A stretch of 64,000 nucleotides of DNA from Nostoc sp. FACHB-973 (GTDB lineage Bacteria; Cyanobacteriota; Cyanobacteriia; Cyanobacteriales; Nostocaceae), in contig NZ_JACJSJ010000020.1 of the NCBI RefSeq assembly GCF_014698115.1, positions 37,132-101,131 of the forward strand. The letters run 5' to 3'. Positions 25,457-35,372 of the stretch are shown piece after piece (positions within the stretch are counted from its first letter, which is position 1; each line of letters opens with the position of its first letter). The translations under genes were made by a program, and so were the position numbers. The notes beneath the pieces were generated by a model. The model saw nothing but the letters and a program-made list of their open reading frames with translations, did no database searches and was not told the origin of the DNA.

Positions 25457-27631
25457 ATGGCTAATCCCTTATCCAACTTTTCGTCTCTAGACGGCAACAA
25501 CGGCTTTGCCATCAACGGCAATGGCTTTGACTCCTTAGGAAACTCAGTCAGCAATGGCGGGGACGTTAACGGCGACCACATCGACGACCTCATTATTGGC
25601 GCACCAGGAACAGGAAAGAGCTACGTAGTGTTTGGCAGCACTAGCGGCTTCAATGCCAGCCTCGACCTCTCGAACCTCAACGGCAGCAACGGCTTTGCTA
25701 TCAACGGGAATGCCAGCGACTTTTTTGCCGCCTCAGTCAGCAGCGCTGGGGACATTAACCATGATGGCATCGCTGACCTCATTATTGGCGCTCCTGGTGC
25801 GGCTTTGGGTGCAGGGCAAAGTTACGTGTTGTTTGGCAGCACTACCGGTTTTAATGCCAGTTTCGACCTCTCGAATCTCAACGGCAGCAACGGCTTTGCC
25901 ATTAACGGCATCAATGGCCGGAACTCAGATGGCCTCTCAGACTCCTCAGGTAACTCAGTCAGCAATGCCGGAGACATCAACCATGATGGGATCGACGACT
26001 TAATTATTGGCGCATCTAATGCGGCTTCTGGTGCAGGGCAGAGCTACGTGGTGTTTGGCAGCACTAGCGGCTTTAATGTCAGCTTGAACCTCTCAGACCT
26101 CAACGGCAGCAATGGTTTTGCCATTAACGGCAATGGCACTGACTCCTCAGGCAACTCAGTCAGCAGTGCTGGGGATGTTAACCATGATGGCATCGCCGAC
26201 CTAATTATTGGCGCACCAGGTACAGGAAAGAGCTACGTGGTGTTTGGCAGCACTAGCGGCTTTAATGCCAGTCTAGATTTATCTAGCCTTAACGGCAGCA
26301 ACGGCTTTACTATTAACGGCAATGCCAGCGACTTTTTTGGCAGCTCAGTGAGCAATGCCGGAGACATTAACAACGATCGCATTGACGATCTAATTATCGG
26401 TGCATACAATGCTGCTTCGGGTGCAGGAAAGAGCTATGTGGTATTTGGCAGTACTAGCGGCTTTAATGCCAGCTTAGATGTATCTAGCCTTAACGGCAGC
26501 AACGGCTTTGCAATCAAAGGCATTAATGAAAACGATGTCTCAGGCTACTCAGTCAGCGCTGCTGGGGATGTTAACGGTGACAACATCGCTGACCTAATTA
26601 TCGGCGCACCTTTTGCTTCATCTGGTGCAGGGCAGACCTACGTGGTCTTTGGCAGCAGTAGCGGCTTTGGTGCCACCCTCGACCTCTCCAATCTCAACCC
26701 TAGCAAGGGCTTTGCCATCAACGGTATTAATGGTACTGACTTCTCAGCTATTTCAGTCAGTGCTGCTGGGGATATCAACGGCGACAACATCGACGACTTG
26801 ATTGTTGGCGCACCTGGTGCTTCCTTGGGGGCTGGGCAGAGCTACGTGATCTTTGGTACAAAAGCACAAGTCAATAACGCACCTGTTGCCGTTAATGATA
26901 CTGTTACCACTGCCAAAAATACCGCCTTTTCTATTCAAGTAAATACCCTGCTGGCTAACGATCGCGACATCGATGGCAACAGCCTCACGATCACTGGTGT
27001 CAGTGGTGCAATCAATGGTACTGCGGTACTCAAAAATAATCACACTCCCAATAATTCGGCAGATGACTTCATCTTATTTACCCCAATTAAGGGGTTTACT
27101 GGTGCAGCTACCTTTAACTACACCGTCAGTGATGGTCAACTCACTAGTACCGCTAAAGTAACCGTGGAAGTGGGCGATCGCCTTTTTGGTGGCAACGGCA
27201 ACGACAATATAAAGGGCACTCCTGGTAATGACTACCTCGATGGCGGCAATGGCAAAGACTCCCTCAATGGGGGCAATGGTAATGATACTCTCTTGGGTGG
27301 TAACGGTAATGACATCCTAGTTGGTGGTAATGGCAAAGACATCCTCGATGGTGGCAAAGGTGATGACAGATTATCTGGTGGTTTTGGTAACGATATCCTT
27401 ACAGGTGGCAATGGCAAAGATAAATTTGTCTTGGCTGCAACACAAGGTACTGATAAAATTACTGACTTCTGTAAAGGTAGTGACTTGATTGGATTGTCTG
27501 GTGGTCTAAGCTTCCGTCAACTCAGTTTCACTGGCAACAAAATTATCGTCACTGATACTGATGAAGTTTTGGCAACGCTGACTGGGATTAATACCAAAAC
27601 GTTGACTGCTGCTAATTTCACTATCGTCTAG
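25457..27631 (+). CDS. FG-GAP propeller / cadherin-like / RTX secreted protein
   Basis: 724 residues. Residues about 1-470 hold seven FG-GAP repeats, each with a calcium loop ([20 protein letters not shown] and so on) and [10 protein letters not shown]. That is enough for one seven-bladed integrin-type propeller. Residues about 474-575 are a cadherin-like/VCBS domain ([35 protein letters not shown]). From 578 come RTX nonapeptides ([11 protein letters not shown] types) and a C-terminal beta domain, the usual type I secretion signal for RTX proteins. Likely a calcium-dependent adhesin or matrix protein. Blade 5 has Arg in place of the loop Gly (NNDRID). No HlyB/HlyD genes are nearby. Confidence 0.85.
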   Translation: MANPLSNFSSLDGNNGFAINGNGFDSLGNSVSNGGDVNGDHIDDLIIGAPGTGKSYVVFGSTSGFNASLDLSNLNGSNGFAINGNASDFFAASVSSAGDINHDGIADLIIGAPGAALGAGQSYVLFGSTTGFNASFDLSNLNGSNGFAINGINGRNSDGLSDSSGNSVSNAGDINHDGIDDLIIGASNAASGAGQSYVVFGSTSGFNVSLNLSDLNGSNGFAINGNGTDSSGNSVSSAGDVNHDGIADLIIGAPGTGKSYVVFGSTSGFNASLDLSSLNGSNGFTINGNASDFFGSSVSNAGDINNDRIDDLIIGAYNAASGAGKSYVVFGSTSGFNASLDVSSLNGSNGFAIKGINENDVSGYSVSAAGDVNGDNIADLIIGAPFASSGAGQTYVVFGSSSGFGATLDLSNLNPSKGFAINGINGTDFSAISVSAAGDINGDNIDDLIVGAPGASLGAGQSYVIFGTKAQVNNAPVAVNDTVTTAKNTAFSIQVNTLLANDRDIDGNSLTITGVSGAINGTAVLKNNHTPNNSADDFILFTPIKGFTGAATFNYTVSDGQLTSTAKVTVEVGDRLFGGNGNDNIKGTPGNDYLDGGNGKDSLNGGNGNDTLLGGNGNDILVGGNGKDILDGGKGDDRLSGGFGNDILTGGNGKDKFVLAATQGTDKITDFCKGSDLIGLSGGLSFRQLSFTGNKIIVTDTDEVLATLTGINTKTLTAANFTIV

Positions 27632-27724
27632 AACATCGATTCAGTAATCAAAAACCTTATCTCCAAACCTCTTGCCTGCGAACCTTACTAGTGTTCTGTC
27701 CGATTAATTTTGATAGTCATATGT

Positions 27725-27781
27725 GTTTGTAGTAAGGACTTTAATCCTTGATTTTTCAGCACTAAAGTACTTACTACAAAC
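27725..27781. repeat. 57-bp inverted repeat element
   Basis: 19-base ends GTTTGTAGTAAGGACTTTA and its complement with one mismatch, around a 19-base centre. It has the size and structure of a small dispersed palindromic element of cyanobacteria. It lies between the convergent RTX and NTF2-like genes and could form a terminator-like hairpin. Confidence 0.7.
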
Positions 27782-27891
27782 CTTCAAAACTAGCTTGAAA
27801 AATCGAGTCGGGAATCAAATAGACGAGAAACAAGGGCTAGGTTTGGGAGGCTCAGATATTACCAAAAATACTTTTAAATTCTCACTCCTAA

Positions 27892-28722
27892 CTACTTCTT
27901 CACCACTTGCAACCGCTGAGTTACCATTGTTATCCCATTACCCCGCAGGATAACAGCAGAAACCCATTGGCTACCAGGGATAGATGGTGCTTGTCCCTCT
28001 TTAAACACTCCACCAGAGGTGAGTAATTGCAAATCCACGGGTGTCGGGTTGAGATATTTTTCTGGTCGGATGGGTTCCTCTAGGGCTGTTCCTAGTAGAA
28101 AATCCTCACCAAGTGGTTCTTGAACGATCGCATCAAAATTATACTTCTGTCCGACTTTCACTTGCTGTGGCAATTTAACATCAATTTTTGGCGGGTTGCT
28201 CCCAGAGGTAAGTTGCGTGCGTTCTGACAAAATGTCTTGGCGGACAATCTTTCCAGCGACGACGCGCTGACGCGATTTAATCGTGGCATCAAGAGCCAAA
28301 TTATTACTGTTAGCTGAAGGTGAGCCGATGATCTGGGTTTCTGTTTCGGCGATGATGGCGTTACCTTCAGGTTTTGCAGACAGCAGTTTGGTACTATATT
28401 GCAATTTGGGGTATGTTTGCCAGAGTGAAACTAAAGATTTTTCCAGGGTTTGGCGATTTAACCCATCCCCATGAGTGAAATTGGGGCTGTAAAATTGTAA
28501 CACCCCTTTGACATCACCTTTACTGGCTGCGGCATCAACTTGTGTCAACAGGTTTTTCAATTCGGCTGGTGCATTTTGGGCTGTAGTGGCTTGGACTAAT
28601 TGCTGCGGTGTGCTGGCTTGAGTGGGTTGCCAAGCATTTGTCAAACCAAGGGTCAGCAAAAATGAAATCAGCCCGACGCTGGTTGAGAATCTCAGTTGAC
28701 GTTTCACTAAAATGTTAGTCAT
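27892..28722 (-). CDS. exported NTF2-like domain protein
   Basis: 276 residues. The signal peptide (TSVGLISFLLTLGLTNAWQPTQAS) is followed by an NTF2/SnoaL-like domain (about 50-165; LLTQVDAAASKGDVKGVLQFYSPNFTHGDGLNRQTLEKSL, then strands with AIIAETETQI). A beta-sandwich-like second half follows (KIDVKLPQQVKVGQKYNFDAIVQEPLGEDFLLG). It is probably periplasmic, and I cannot assign a ligand or reaction. It is divergent from murG with 84 bases between starts, so shared regulation with cell-wall genes is possible but unproven. Confidence 0.7.
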   Translation of the reverse strand: MTNILVKRQLRFSTSVGLISFLLTLGLTNAWQPTQASTPQQLVQATTAQNAPAELKNLLTQVDAAASKGDVKGVLQFYSPNFTHGDGLNRQTLEKSLVSLWQTYPKLQYSTKLLSAKPEGNAIIAETETQIIGSPSANSNNLALDATIKSRQRVVAGKIVRQDILSERTQLTSGSNPPKIDVKLPQQVKVGQKYNFDAIVQEPLGEDFLLGTALEEPIRPEKYLNPTPVDLQLLTSGGVFKEGQAPSIPGSQWVSAVILRGNGITMVTQRLQVVKK

Positions 28723-28806
28723 TGGTAGGAGTTTACTGATTTGATTAGAGAAGGTAAGGAAATTGTTTTATCTTAGTTAAGCTAGGCGCTAAACGGTAGA
28801 GTTTTG

Positions 28807-29880
28807 ATGGCAAACGCACCGATAAAATTATTAATAGCCGCCAGTGGGACTGGTGGACATTTGTTTCCAGCGATCGCACTGGCCGAAAAACTGCCAGATT
28901 ATCAAATAGAATGGCTGGGAGTACCCAATCGGCTAGAAACTGAACTTGTCCCTAAAGAGTATCCTTTGAATACTATTGCAGTTGAAGGGTTTCAGCAAGG
29001 GTTTGGTATTTCTTCAATTCGCACTTTAGCTAGACTCGTGGGTTCGATTTTCCAAGTCAGGCGAATTCTCAAACAGGGAAATTTTCAAGGAGTGTTTACC
29101 ACAGGGGGTTATATTGCTGGTCCTGCGGTAATTGCGGCGCGTTCCCTTGGTTTACCTGTGATTTTCCACGAATCTAACGCAATACCCGGTAAAGTAACTC
29201 GGTTTTTTGGTCCTTGGTGTAGTGTGGTAGCCTTGGGATTTGAAGTAGCTGCTAAGTATTTACCCCGTGCCCATAATGTCTGCGTTGGCACTCCTGTCAG
29301 GGCGCAATTCCTCGATGGTGCCATGAATGCACCCTTGGATTTAGCTATTCCTGATGGTGTTCCTTTAATTGTCGTCTTTGGTGGTAGCCAAGGTGCAGTT
29401 GCGATTAATAAGTTGGTGCGCGAAGGAGCAAATGCTTGGTTTGATGCTGGTGCTTATGTAGTACATTTAACTGGCGATCGCGACACGCAAGCGGATAGTC
29501 TCAAACATCCACAGTACATAGCTTTACCTTTTTACAACAATATGGCGGCATTGTTGCAACGAGCTTCCATTGCCATCAGTCGTTCTGGCGCGGGTAGCTT
29601 GACAGAATTGGCAGTGTGTGGCGTACCAGCGATTTTGATTCCTTATCCCTTTGCCGCAGAAGACCATCAATCCTACAATGCAGAGGTATTCACCAAAGCT
29701 GGTGCGGCGTTAACCCTCAAGCAATCACAGTTAACAGCACAAGAATTGCAAAGTAATGTGTTGAATTTATTGCACTCACCCCAAGAGTTAGCCAATATGG
29801 GGGAAAAAGCAAAGGCGATCGCAGTTCCCGATAGTGCTGAAAAGTTGGCACAATTAGTGCGTGAGGTGATAGAAACATAG
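28807..29880 (+). CDS. murG: UDP-GlcNAc:lipid I N-acetylglucosaminyltransferase
   Basis: MurG makes lipid II, the last cytoplasmic step of peptidoglycan synthesis, at the inner face of the membrane. Evidence: GTGGHLFPAIALAEKL near the N-terminus, GGYIAGPAVIAARSLGLPVIFHESN, VFGGSQGAVAIN and SGAGSLTELAVCGVPAILIPYPFAAEDHQ, the donor-binding motif. Length (357) is normal. The ATG at 28807 is preferred; a TTG directly before it could add one residue. The MltA-like gene starts 38 bases after the stop, suggesting a cell-wall operon. Confidence 0.95.
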   Translation: MANAPIKLLIAASGTGGHLFPAIALAEKLPDYQIEWLGVPNRLETELVPKEYPLNTIAVEGFQQGFGISSIRTLARLVGSIFQVRRILKQGNFQGVFTTGGYIAGPAVIAARSLGLPVIFHESNAIPGKVTRFFGPWCSVVALGFEVAAKYLPRAHNVCVGTPVRAQFLDGAMNAPLDLAIPDGVPLIVVFGGSQGAVAINKLVREGANAWFDAGAYVVHLTGDRDTQADSLKHPQYIALPFYNNMAALLQRASIAISRSGAGSLTELAVCGVPAILIPYPFAAEDHQSYNAEVFTKAGAALTLKQSQLTAQELQSNVLNLLHSPQELANMGEKAKAIAVPDSAEKLAQLVREVIET

Positions 29881-29918
29881 CGTTTATTATTTAGCATTAG
29901 AAATTGATTTTCAAACTT

Positions 29919-31226
29919 ATGAATATCCTATTGAGCCAAAAATTTCGATTGACAGTAGGTTGTGCTGGTTTATTACTTGTGGGTTTAGCTAGTAACTATC
30001 TATATACTCAGTCAAAAACTAAACAGCTAACTCCACAAAAACAAACCTTTACCCAACAAGAAAATTCTGCCCCACTTCAACCACATATTTCTTTCATCTC
30101 AAATCAAGCTGCTCATACACTCACCTCCAGCGTTCACAATCCTTTAATTGTTGAGCAAAAAATAGACAAGCAAAATTCTCCTGGAACTACACCATATCCA
30201 GTTGTTGATGAGTTTAAAAAATATAAATTTAGCGTTAAAGGCAGCCAGGTTTTTTCTTCAGTCAAACTGCCAGGAAATAAAGTTAACTTTAACCAAACAG
30301 ATTTATTAACTGTTCTGGTCAATACTAGAAAATATTTTCAAGACTACGCTTCACAAGACCCAGATATTCTCCGTACAGGACTGCTTGCTACTCAAGGAGT
30401 TACCGTCGAAGATGTTCTCAAAACTTTGGACTTCATGAGTGTTGTCTTAAAAGAAGATATTGCTAACCGTCGAGCCACTCGGCTACAAGACCCTAAGTTT
30501 ATTAATGCCAACTTTCGAGTTATTAAATGGACTGCCTACAACCCCAAGAATAAACAACAAAAACAATTAAGAATTACTAAATACGCTGTTTTTACTCATA
30601 CTGGTTCTCGCAAGAAAACCTCTACTTTCAATACAGGAATTTATAGTCTCAAAGACAACTCAAATAACGATAAATTCTATACTAAATACACAAAACAGGA
30701 TGTTTTGTCCGGTATTTACGAACCAGGCGGTAGAGAATTTGGCAAAGTTCAAAGTCTTGCTTATCTCACCAGAACTGGCTTAGAAGAAGCCCTGATGCAG
30801 GGAACAGTTCTGATTAATTTTACAGATGGTTATCAGGCATTTTTTAATGTAGACAGAAATAATGGCATGTCTTATATTCGTGGATTAAAACCAACAGCAC
30901 AAAAGCGTTATTGGTACTTTAGAGAAGTTGATGCCATTAAAGGTTACGGATACAAAATAGATGCCAAAATTTCCATCAAACCAGGAGTTACTTTTGCTGG
31001 AGATGTTCTGAATGTTGGTTTAGGTAGAGTGATTGTGATTGAGCAGACAAAGGGTGGCCGCAAACATCTGCAAATGGGAGTTATGGCTGATACAGGCGGA
31101 GCATTTTTACCCAACCTTTATCAACTCGATTTTTTGGCAGGAATTTTTAAGAATCAAAAAGAATTTGGGCAGCATATCAGCCAATTACCTGATTATGCTA
31201 CAGCATATTTTTTAGTCAAGAATTGA
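29919..31226 (+). CDS. MltA-like 3D-domain murein hydrolase candidate
   Basis: About 435 residues from ATG 29919. An N-terminal membrane anchor or signal (LTVGCAGLLLVGLASNYLY) is followed by a low-complexity linker. The main part resembles MltA: NFNQTDLLTVLVNTRKYFQ, VLSGIYEPGGREFG and a C-terminal 3D domain with ADTGGAFLPNLYQLDFLAG and ATAYFLVK. The 3D-domain Asp in MADTGG is the family's catalytic-type residue. MltA enzymes are lytic transglycosylases. Its place directly after murG fits a wall-remodelling role. The TGA stop lies at the edge of an IS605 element, so the last codons could be altered by that insertion. Confidence 0.72.
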   Translation: MNILLSQKFRLTVGCAGLLLVGLASNYLYTQSKTKQLTPQKQTFTQQENSAPLQPHISFISNQAAHTLTSSVHNPLIVEQKIDKQNSPGTTPYPVVDEFKKYKFSVKGSQVFSSVKLPGNKVNFNQTDLLTVLVNTRKYFQDYASQDPDILRTGLLATQGVTVEDVLKTLDFMSVVLKEDIANRRATRLQDPKFINANFRVIKWTAYNPKNKQQKQLRITKYAVFTHTGSRKKTSTFNTGIYSLKDNSNNDKFYTKYTKQDVLSGIYEPGGREFGKVQSLAYLTRTGLEEALMQGTVLINFTDGYQAFFNVDRNNGMSYIRGLKPTAQKRYWYFREVDAIKGYGYKIDAKISIKPGVTFAGDVLNVGLGRVIVIEQTKGGRKHLQMGVMADTGGAFLPNLYQLDFLAGIFKNQKEFGQHISQLPDYATAYFLVKN

Positions 31227-31400
31227 CATACTCCCCCGTTTTCTAAACGGGGGATTGTGAGGTCAAACAGCAATTGCAGGCACTGCCCGACTTACATTAC
31301 CTAGCTCAACAGTCGATGCCCCGACTGCTTGAATGTTCTTAGCGGCGTTTTCATCACGTCCATTAATCGACTGACAGCTTGGGCAACGCCACTCTCTGAC
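31227..31400 (-). ncRNA. predicted omega-RNA (guide RNA) of TnpB
   Basis: Inference only. IS605-family TnpB proteins use an RNA derived from the 3' end of tnpB and the right end of the element, with the guide read from flanking DNA. Here that RNA would come from the minus strand, contain the GGGGG/CCCCC hairpin, and its guide would be the 3' end of the mltA-like gene. The left limit is approximate. Confidence 0.3.
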
Positions 31401-32387
31401 TGACAAATCTAAACTATCTAGAATGTGTCCACAATTGGAACAAGTTTTACTACTGGGATACCACCTATCAATAAATACAACAAATTTGTTTTTCTTTTTG
31501 GCAATCCATTCTAGTATTTGTAGAAATTCACCAAAAGCTAAGTCTGATATCTTTCGTCCCCAAAGGCGCTGCATCCCCTTGAGGTTTAAGGTTTCAAAAC
31601 ACAAAACATCAAACTGATCTGTTAATTCGTGAGCTAGCTTCCAAAACCAATCGCGTCTTCTATTAGAAATGTCTTCATATTTGCGTACTAAATTCTTCCT
31701 TGCCCGTTCTCGGTTGGCTGAACCCTTTACTTTTCTGGAATGGTGACGACTTGCATTAGCTACTATCTTCAGCGATTGCTTGAGAAATTGGGGTGATTCA
31801 ATTTGAGTCCCATCAGAGCAAGTGAGAAATGTTTTTAACCCGAAATCAAATCCCGCTATTTTACTAGTCGTAGACTCGACAAGAAGATCAATCACATCAT
31901 CAACCACAACTACCACAAACAATTCACCCAAAGGTGTACGTTTAATAGTCAGTGTCTTGACCGTTCCCTCAATTTCCTTCGACTTCCAAAATTGATAAGT
32001 CCGATTCCCAATTTTAACTCGATTGCCACCCAGAAACTTATATCCGGCTTGCTTTAAGGTGAATGATTTGTATTTTTTGACCTTCTTAAACCCCGGTGGT
32101 CTAACTCCCTTTTTATTGTGTTTAAAAAACAACTGATAGGCTTTCTCAATGCGTTGACATATATCTTGTACCGCTTGAGAGCCTACTGATTGCCAGAATT
32201 CTTTACGTTTCCGCAATTTGGCAATGTGAGCCTGAAGTTTTGCACAATTCAAGTGTTTACTCCACATCCGATAATATCTTTTGTGGAGAGCAATACAGTG
32301 ATTATAAATTACCCCAGCAGCATTGATTATCCGCTTGAGGAATCTATTTTGCTTGTGTTGATATAACTTGAATTTCAGACTTTTCAT
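31263..32387 (-). CDS. tnpB: TnpB RNA-guided nuclease (IS605 family)
   Basis: About 374 residues from ATG 32387 (MKSLKFKLYQHKQNRF). The RuvC-like DED residues are all present: Asp in AGFDFGLKTFLTCSDG, Glu in VLCFETLNLKGMQ and Asp in NGRDENAAKNIQA. The zinc finger reads CSNCGHILDSL...WRCPSC. The N-terminal helix-turn-helix and WED-like part is complete. TnpB is an RNA-guided DNA endonuclease, ancestor of Cas12, that helps its element persist at donor sites. Its partner tnpA is frameshifted, so the element cannot move by itself, but the nuclease looks functional. Confidence 0.9.
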   Translation of the reverse strand: MKSLKFKLYQHKQNRFLKRIINAAGVIYNHCIALHKRYYRMWSKHLNCAKLQAHIAKLRKRKEFWQSVGSQAVQDICQRIEKAYQLFFKHNKKGVRPPGFKKVKKYKSFTLKQAGYKFLGGNRVKIGNRTYQFWKSKEIEGTVKTLTIKRTPLGELFVVVVVDDVIDLLVESTTSKIAGFDFGLKTFLTCSDGTQIESPQFLKQSLKIVANASRHHSRKVKGSANRERARKNLVRKYEDISNRRRDWFWKLAHELTDQFDVLCFETLNLKGMQRLWGRKISDLAFGEFLQILEWIAKKKNKFVVFIDRWYPSSKTCSNCGHILDSLDLSVREWRCPSCQSINGRDENAAKNIQAVGASTVELGNVSRAVPAIAV

Positions 32388-32433
32388 AATTTTATAGTAC
32401 CATGATTTGTGTAGACAATTGATACTCATCTAC

Positions 32434-32837
32434 ATGAAGTCTGTATACAATCATTACAATCACGCGTTGTGGGCTAGCAACTGTTCACTTAGTCTGGATA
32501 CCATGTAGACTTTAGTTGGGTATTTGCAAATAACGAAGAATTAAAACTTCGATGTATTCACATATTCCAGTCTGTCGCCAATGATAATAAATGGGTTATC
32601 AAAGCAATGGAAGTTGCCCCAAATCATATTCACTTACTGGTAGAATATAATCCGCATCACTCAATATCTCAAATAGTCAAGGCATCCAAAGGTCGCTCAT
32701 CTAGATACCTGAGACAGGAATTTCCACAACTAATGAAGCTCCCCAGTCTGTGGACACATTCATATATGTTTGACACCACAGTCCAAATCAGCACTCAGAA
32801 AGTCTTGGAATATATTAATGATCCACATCATGGCTGA
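32434..32837 (+). pseudogene. tnpA: TnpA (Y1 HUH transposase) with two frameshifts
   Basis: Reading from ATG 32434 gives MKSVYNHYNHALWASN. The match then moves to the next frame (HLVWIPCR, about 32486-32509) and again to a third from 32517 (WVFANNEELKLRCIHIF), which runs through PNHIHLLVEYNPHHS (the HUH pair) and VLEYINDPHHG, with the candidate catalytic Tyr. So the gene is complete in content but disrupted by two +1 shifts near 32482 and 32512. The downstream part alone, from ATG 32607, encodes 76 residues and lacks the first strands. Confidence 0.8.
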
Positions 32838-33128
32838 ATAAATTCAGCCTGTTCGCTTATATCACTCGCATGAATGACGGGGGCTTTACGCATCACAACT
32901 CGTAATAATTAGTATCCTGAGTTGGGCACGAAAAATTAGGGTTTTTAAGCCTCTCTCCGCTTGCCTAACGGCAGGCTAACGCCAACGGGGAGAGGAATGG
33001 AAGCGGGGTTCTTTGGAATCTGTCGAACTCACGTTGATGTATGATTGCTATATATTTATAAAGAATTGATTCTTGTTGTATCTAAAATTCTCAAGGCAAT
33101 ATCTTTAATTCTGAAATTGCAAAATAAT

Positions 33129-34916
33129 TCATATTCCATGACTTTTGCCAATTACCCAATTACGCCGGAAAAATCGAGCTAAAGCTGACTCTTCCAGTGA
33201 TAAATAAATTGGGCGTCCGTGGGGACAGGTGCTAGGATTGCGAGTGCGTTGCCAATCATCTAAAAGTGTCTGCATTTCTTGTAGATTCATTGGTGTACCA
33301 TTACGAATAGCACTGCGACAAGCAATAGCTACTTGGGCTGTTTGTAAATCACCTCCCAAACTCAATTCTAAAATTGCTTCAGCACAATCTTCACGTTGCT
33401 GCAACATTGCGGGTAGGTTACGAACAGCCCAAAGTTGTTCGCCAAAGGGTTCTATATCTAAACCGATGCGTTGTAATTGCGATACTTGCGCTGGCGATAA
33501 TTGATAAAGAATAATTGGCGGTTCGACGGAAATGAGTTGCCAATTCTCGCATAATTGCTCATACAAAACTCGCTCATGGGCAATGTGCTGTTCTACTAAC
33601 CACATCCCACCAGGATGTTCGGCAACAATATAAGTATTACTCACTTGCGCCACAGCTTTTAAAAAGTGCTGAGTGTTATCTCGTTCATTTGAGTTATTAG
33701 GATTGAAGTTGTAGCCGCCTTTAGCTTCTGCGGCTTTGAGTAATTTACTAATTCGTGTTGTGTGAACAGTTTCTTTGAGATTGGCAGAAGAAATTCGCAG
33801 TGCTTGGTTAATTCCTTGGATAATTTGCTCTTGCCAATAAGTGATTTCATTGAGATAAATTTCTGTTTTTGCTGGATTACGATTCCAGTTAATTTGATCT
33901 GGGGAAATGGCAAGATGCAGAAAACAAATTGGATAGCGATCGCGTGGTAATGTTTTGTGAAATGCTGATAATATTGTTTGCTCTAGTTCCGCTGACTTCA
34001 CCATCCGTCCGTTAATCGCCACACGTACCCAATCTGGACGATGACGATGACAGCGATCGGGTAATCCTACCACTAAAGTGAGTGCTGAGTGCTGAGTGGG
34101 GAGTGGCGAGTGGGGAGTGGGGAGTGGGGAGTTATGAGTTAGGAGTGAGGACTTAGGAGTGCTGAGTTCTGAATTCTGAATTCTGAGTTCTGAATTCTGA
34201 GTTCTGTTTTCTGAGTTTACCGGGTTGGGTATTTCGAGTTTGACTTCTTGCAAATCGCCTTGTCGGACTTGGGGTAAAATCTGCGGTAGTAGTTGTGCAG
34301 TTGTGGCAGCTCTTGAGATGGTGAACCATTGACGGTCATTTTGCCAAATCTGCCAGGTGACGCGGGGATGGCAGAGGGCGATTTGGTGAATTGTTGCTTG
34401 CACGGCTTTCATTTGCTGTGCTAATATAGGCAATCCCTGACGACGAGATGCACAGTTACCGAAAAGATTGGCAACTGTGACTACTGTACCAGGTGCGATC
34501 GCAGTTGCTTCAACTTGCACAACTTTCCCGTCATCGCCATAGACAACTCGCCATCCTGATTTTCCACCCACAGGACGACTCAAAATTTCCAAATCTGCCA
34601 GAGTCGTTAAACTGTGCAAAGCCTCGCCACGAAAACCCAAGCTATTGATTTTCCACAAATCGGCACTAGAATGAATTTTACTGGTGCTGTGGGCTGTGGC
34701 TGCTTGTTCCAAATCATCTAAGTTCATTCCACAACCATTGTCTGCGACGCGAATTCGCCATTGCTGCGGCCATAATGAAACCACAATTCGCGTTGCACCT
34801 GCGTCTAGGGAATTTTCTACCAATTCCCGCACCACAGAGGCTAAAGAGTCGATGACCTCTCCCGCTGTAATGAGATATACAACTTCTGTTGGTAGAGCTT
34901 GAATAGTAGATGCCAT
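33129..34916 (-). CDS. mutL: DNA mismatch repair protein MutL
   Basis: 595 residues. The GHKL ATPase motifs are ENSLDAGAT, DNGCGM and LGFRGEAL within the first 100. The C-terminal domain carries the MutL endonuclease motifs in slightly changed form (VEQHIAHERVLYE in place of DQHA-x2-E-x4-E; ACRSAIRNG; CPHGRP). Residues about 234-278, in the second (S5-fold) domain, are encoded by AATTCTGA and GGGGAGTGGGGAGT repeats. They read as repetitive NSELRIQNSEL and SPLPTPHSPLPT peptides, an unusual insert for a conserved repair protein. It is a stand-alone gene. Confidence 0.93.
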   Translation of the reverse strand: MASTIQALPTEVVYLITAGEVIDSLASVVRELVENSLDAGATRIVVSLWPQQWRIRVADNGCGMNLDDLEQAATAHSTSKIHSSADLWKINSLGFRGEALHSLTTLADLEILSRPVGGKSGWRVVYGDDGKVVQVEATAIAPGTVVTVANLFGNCASRRQGLPILAQQMKAVQATIHQIALCHPRVTWQIWQNDRQWFTISRAATTAQLLPQILPQVRQGDLQEVKLEIPNPVNSENRTQNSELRIQNSELSTPKSSLLTHNSPLPTPHSPLPTQHSALTLVVGLPDRCHRHRPDWVRVAINGRMVKSAELEQTILSAFHKTLPRDRYPICFLHLAISPDQINWNRNPAKTEIYLNEITYWQEQIIQGINQALRISSANLKETVHTTRISKLLKAAEAKGGYNFNPNNSNERDNTQHFLKAVAQVSNTYIVAEHPGGMWLVEQHIAHERVLYEQLCENWQLISVEPPIILYQLSPAQVSQLQRIGLDIEPFGEQLWAVRNLPAMLQQREDCAEAILELSLGGDLQTAQVAIACRSAIRNGTPMNLQEMQTLLDDWQRTRNPSTCPHGRPIYLSLEESALARFFRRNWVIGKSHGI

Positions 34917-35372
34917 AAATTATAGTTTTTGAACTCTCCTGGCTTTGAAAAACCAGGATTCAGAACTGATATTGCTACGCCTGCTATAAGCAGACGTAGC
35001 AATGTTTGTTCTGCCCTTCCAGGCTTTGACTGGCTCAAACAGTTCTACCCGCCTCGACCAATTACTTCGCTGTGCGGCTACTTTTAATTAAATCATGATG
35101 TTTTTTTGTTATGGATTTTTCACCAACATGATGAATGAGATTTTACCAGAAATCTAGTAAAACTAAAATGCTTGGATATTTCAGGCGGATAGCTTTCATC
35201 CCCCGCCCCTATCTATTAGCCGGAGGTTCTCAGCATAGGTACGATAGCTTCTGGGGATAAGGTAAGTGGGGGAGATGAGGGATATGAGGGAGTGAATTTT
35301 TAAATTGATTCTGAATTCTGAATTCTGTATTCTGTATTCTTCTTCAATTTCGGATGTCAAATCTGTTAACTG
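34917..35372. other. intergenic region, repeats only
   Basis: About 450 bases between mutL and the deaminase gene, with no gene seen. The left part has short inverted segments (GCTACG...CGTAGC around 34974-35001). The right end has GATGAGGG and ATTCTGAATTCTGT tandem units (about 35265-35342), the usual low-complexity tracts of this genome. Confidence 0.5.

Larger units (their letters stand above)
31227..32890. mobile_element. IS200/IS605-type element, tnpB intact, tnpA broken
   Basis: Divergent tnpA (plus strand) and tnpB (minus strand), the IS605 arrangement. The left boundary is next to the mltA-like stop, where a CCCCCGTTT/AAACGGGGG hairpin (about 31233-31253) forms the subterminal structure expected beyond tnpB. 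The right boundary is near 32880-32890, where GACGGGGGCTTTACGC follows tnpA. Exact ends cannot be fixed without an empty site. There are no terminal inverted repeats, as normal for this family. Confidence 0.75.

Noticed and set aside
27232..27417. Pro/Leu-rich minus-strand ORF opposite RTX nonapeptides
   Set aside because: An artefact of reading GGNGND-coding repeats backwards (LPLPP pattern).
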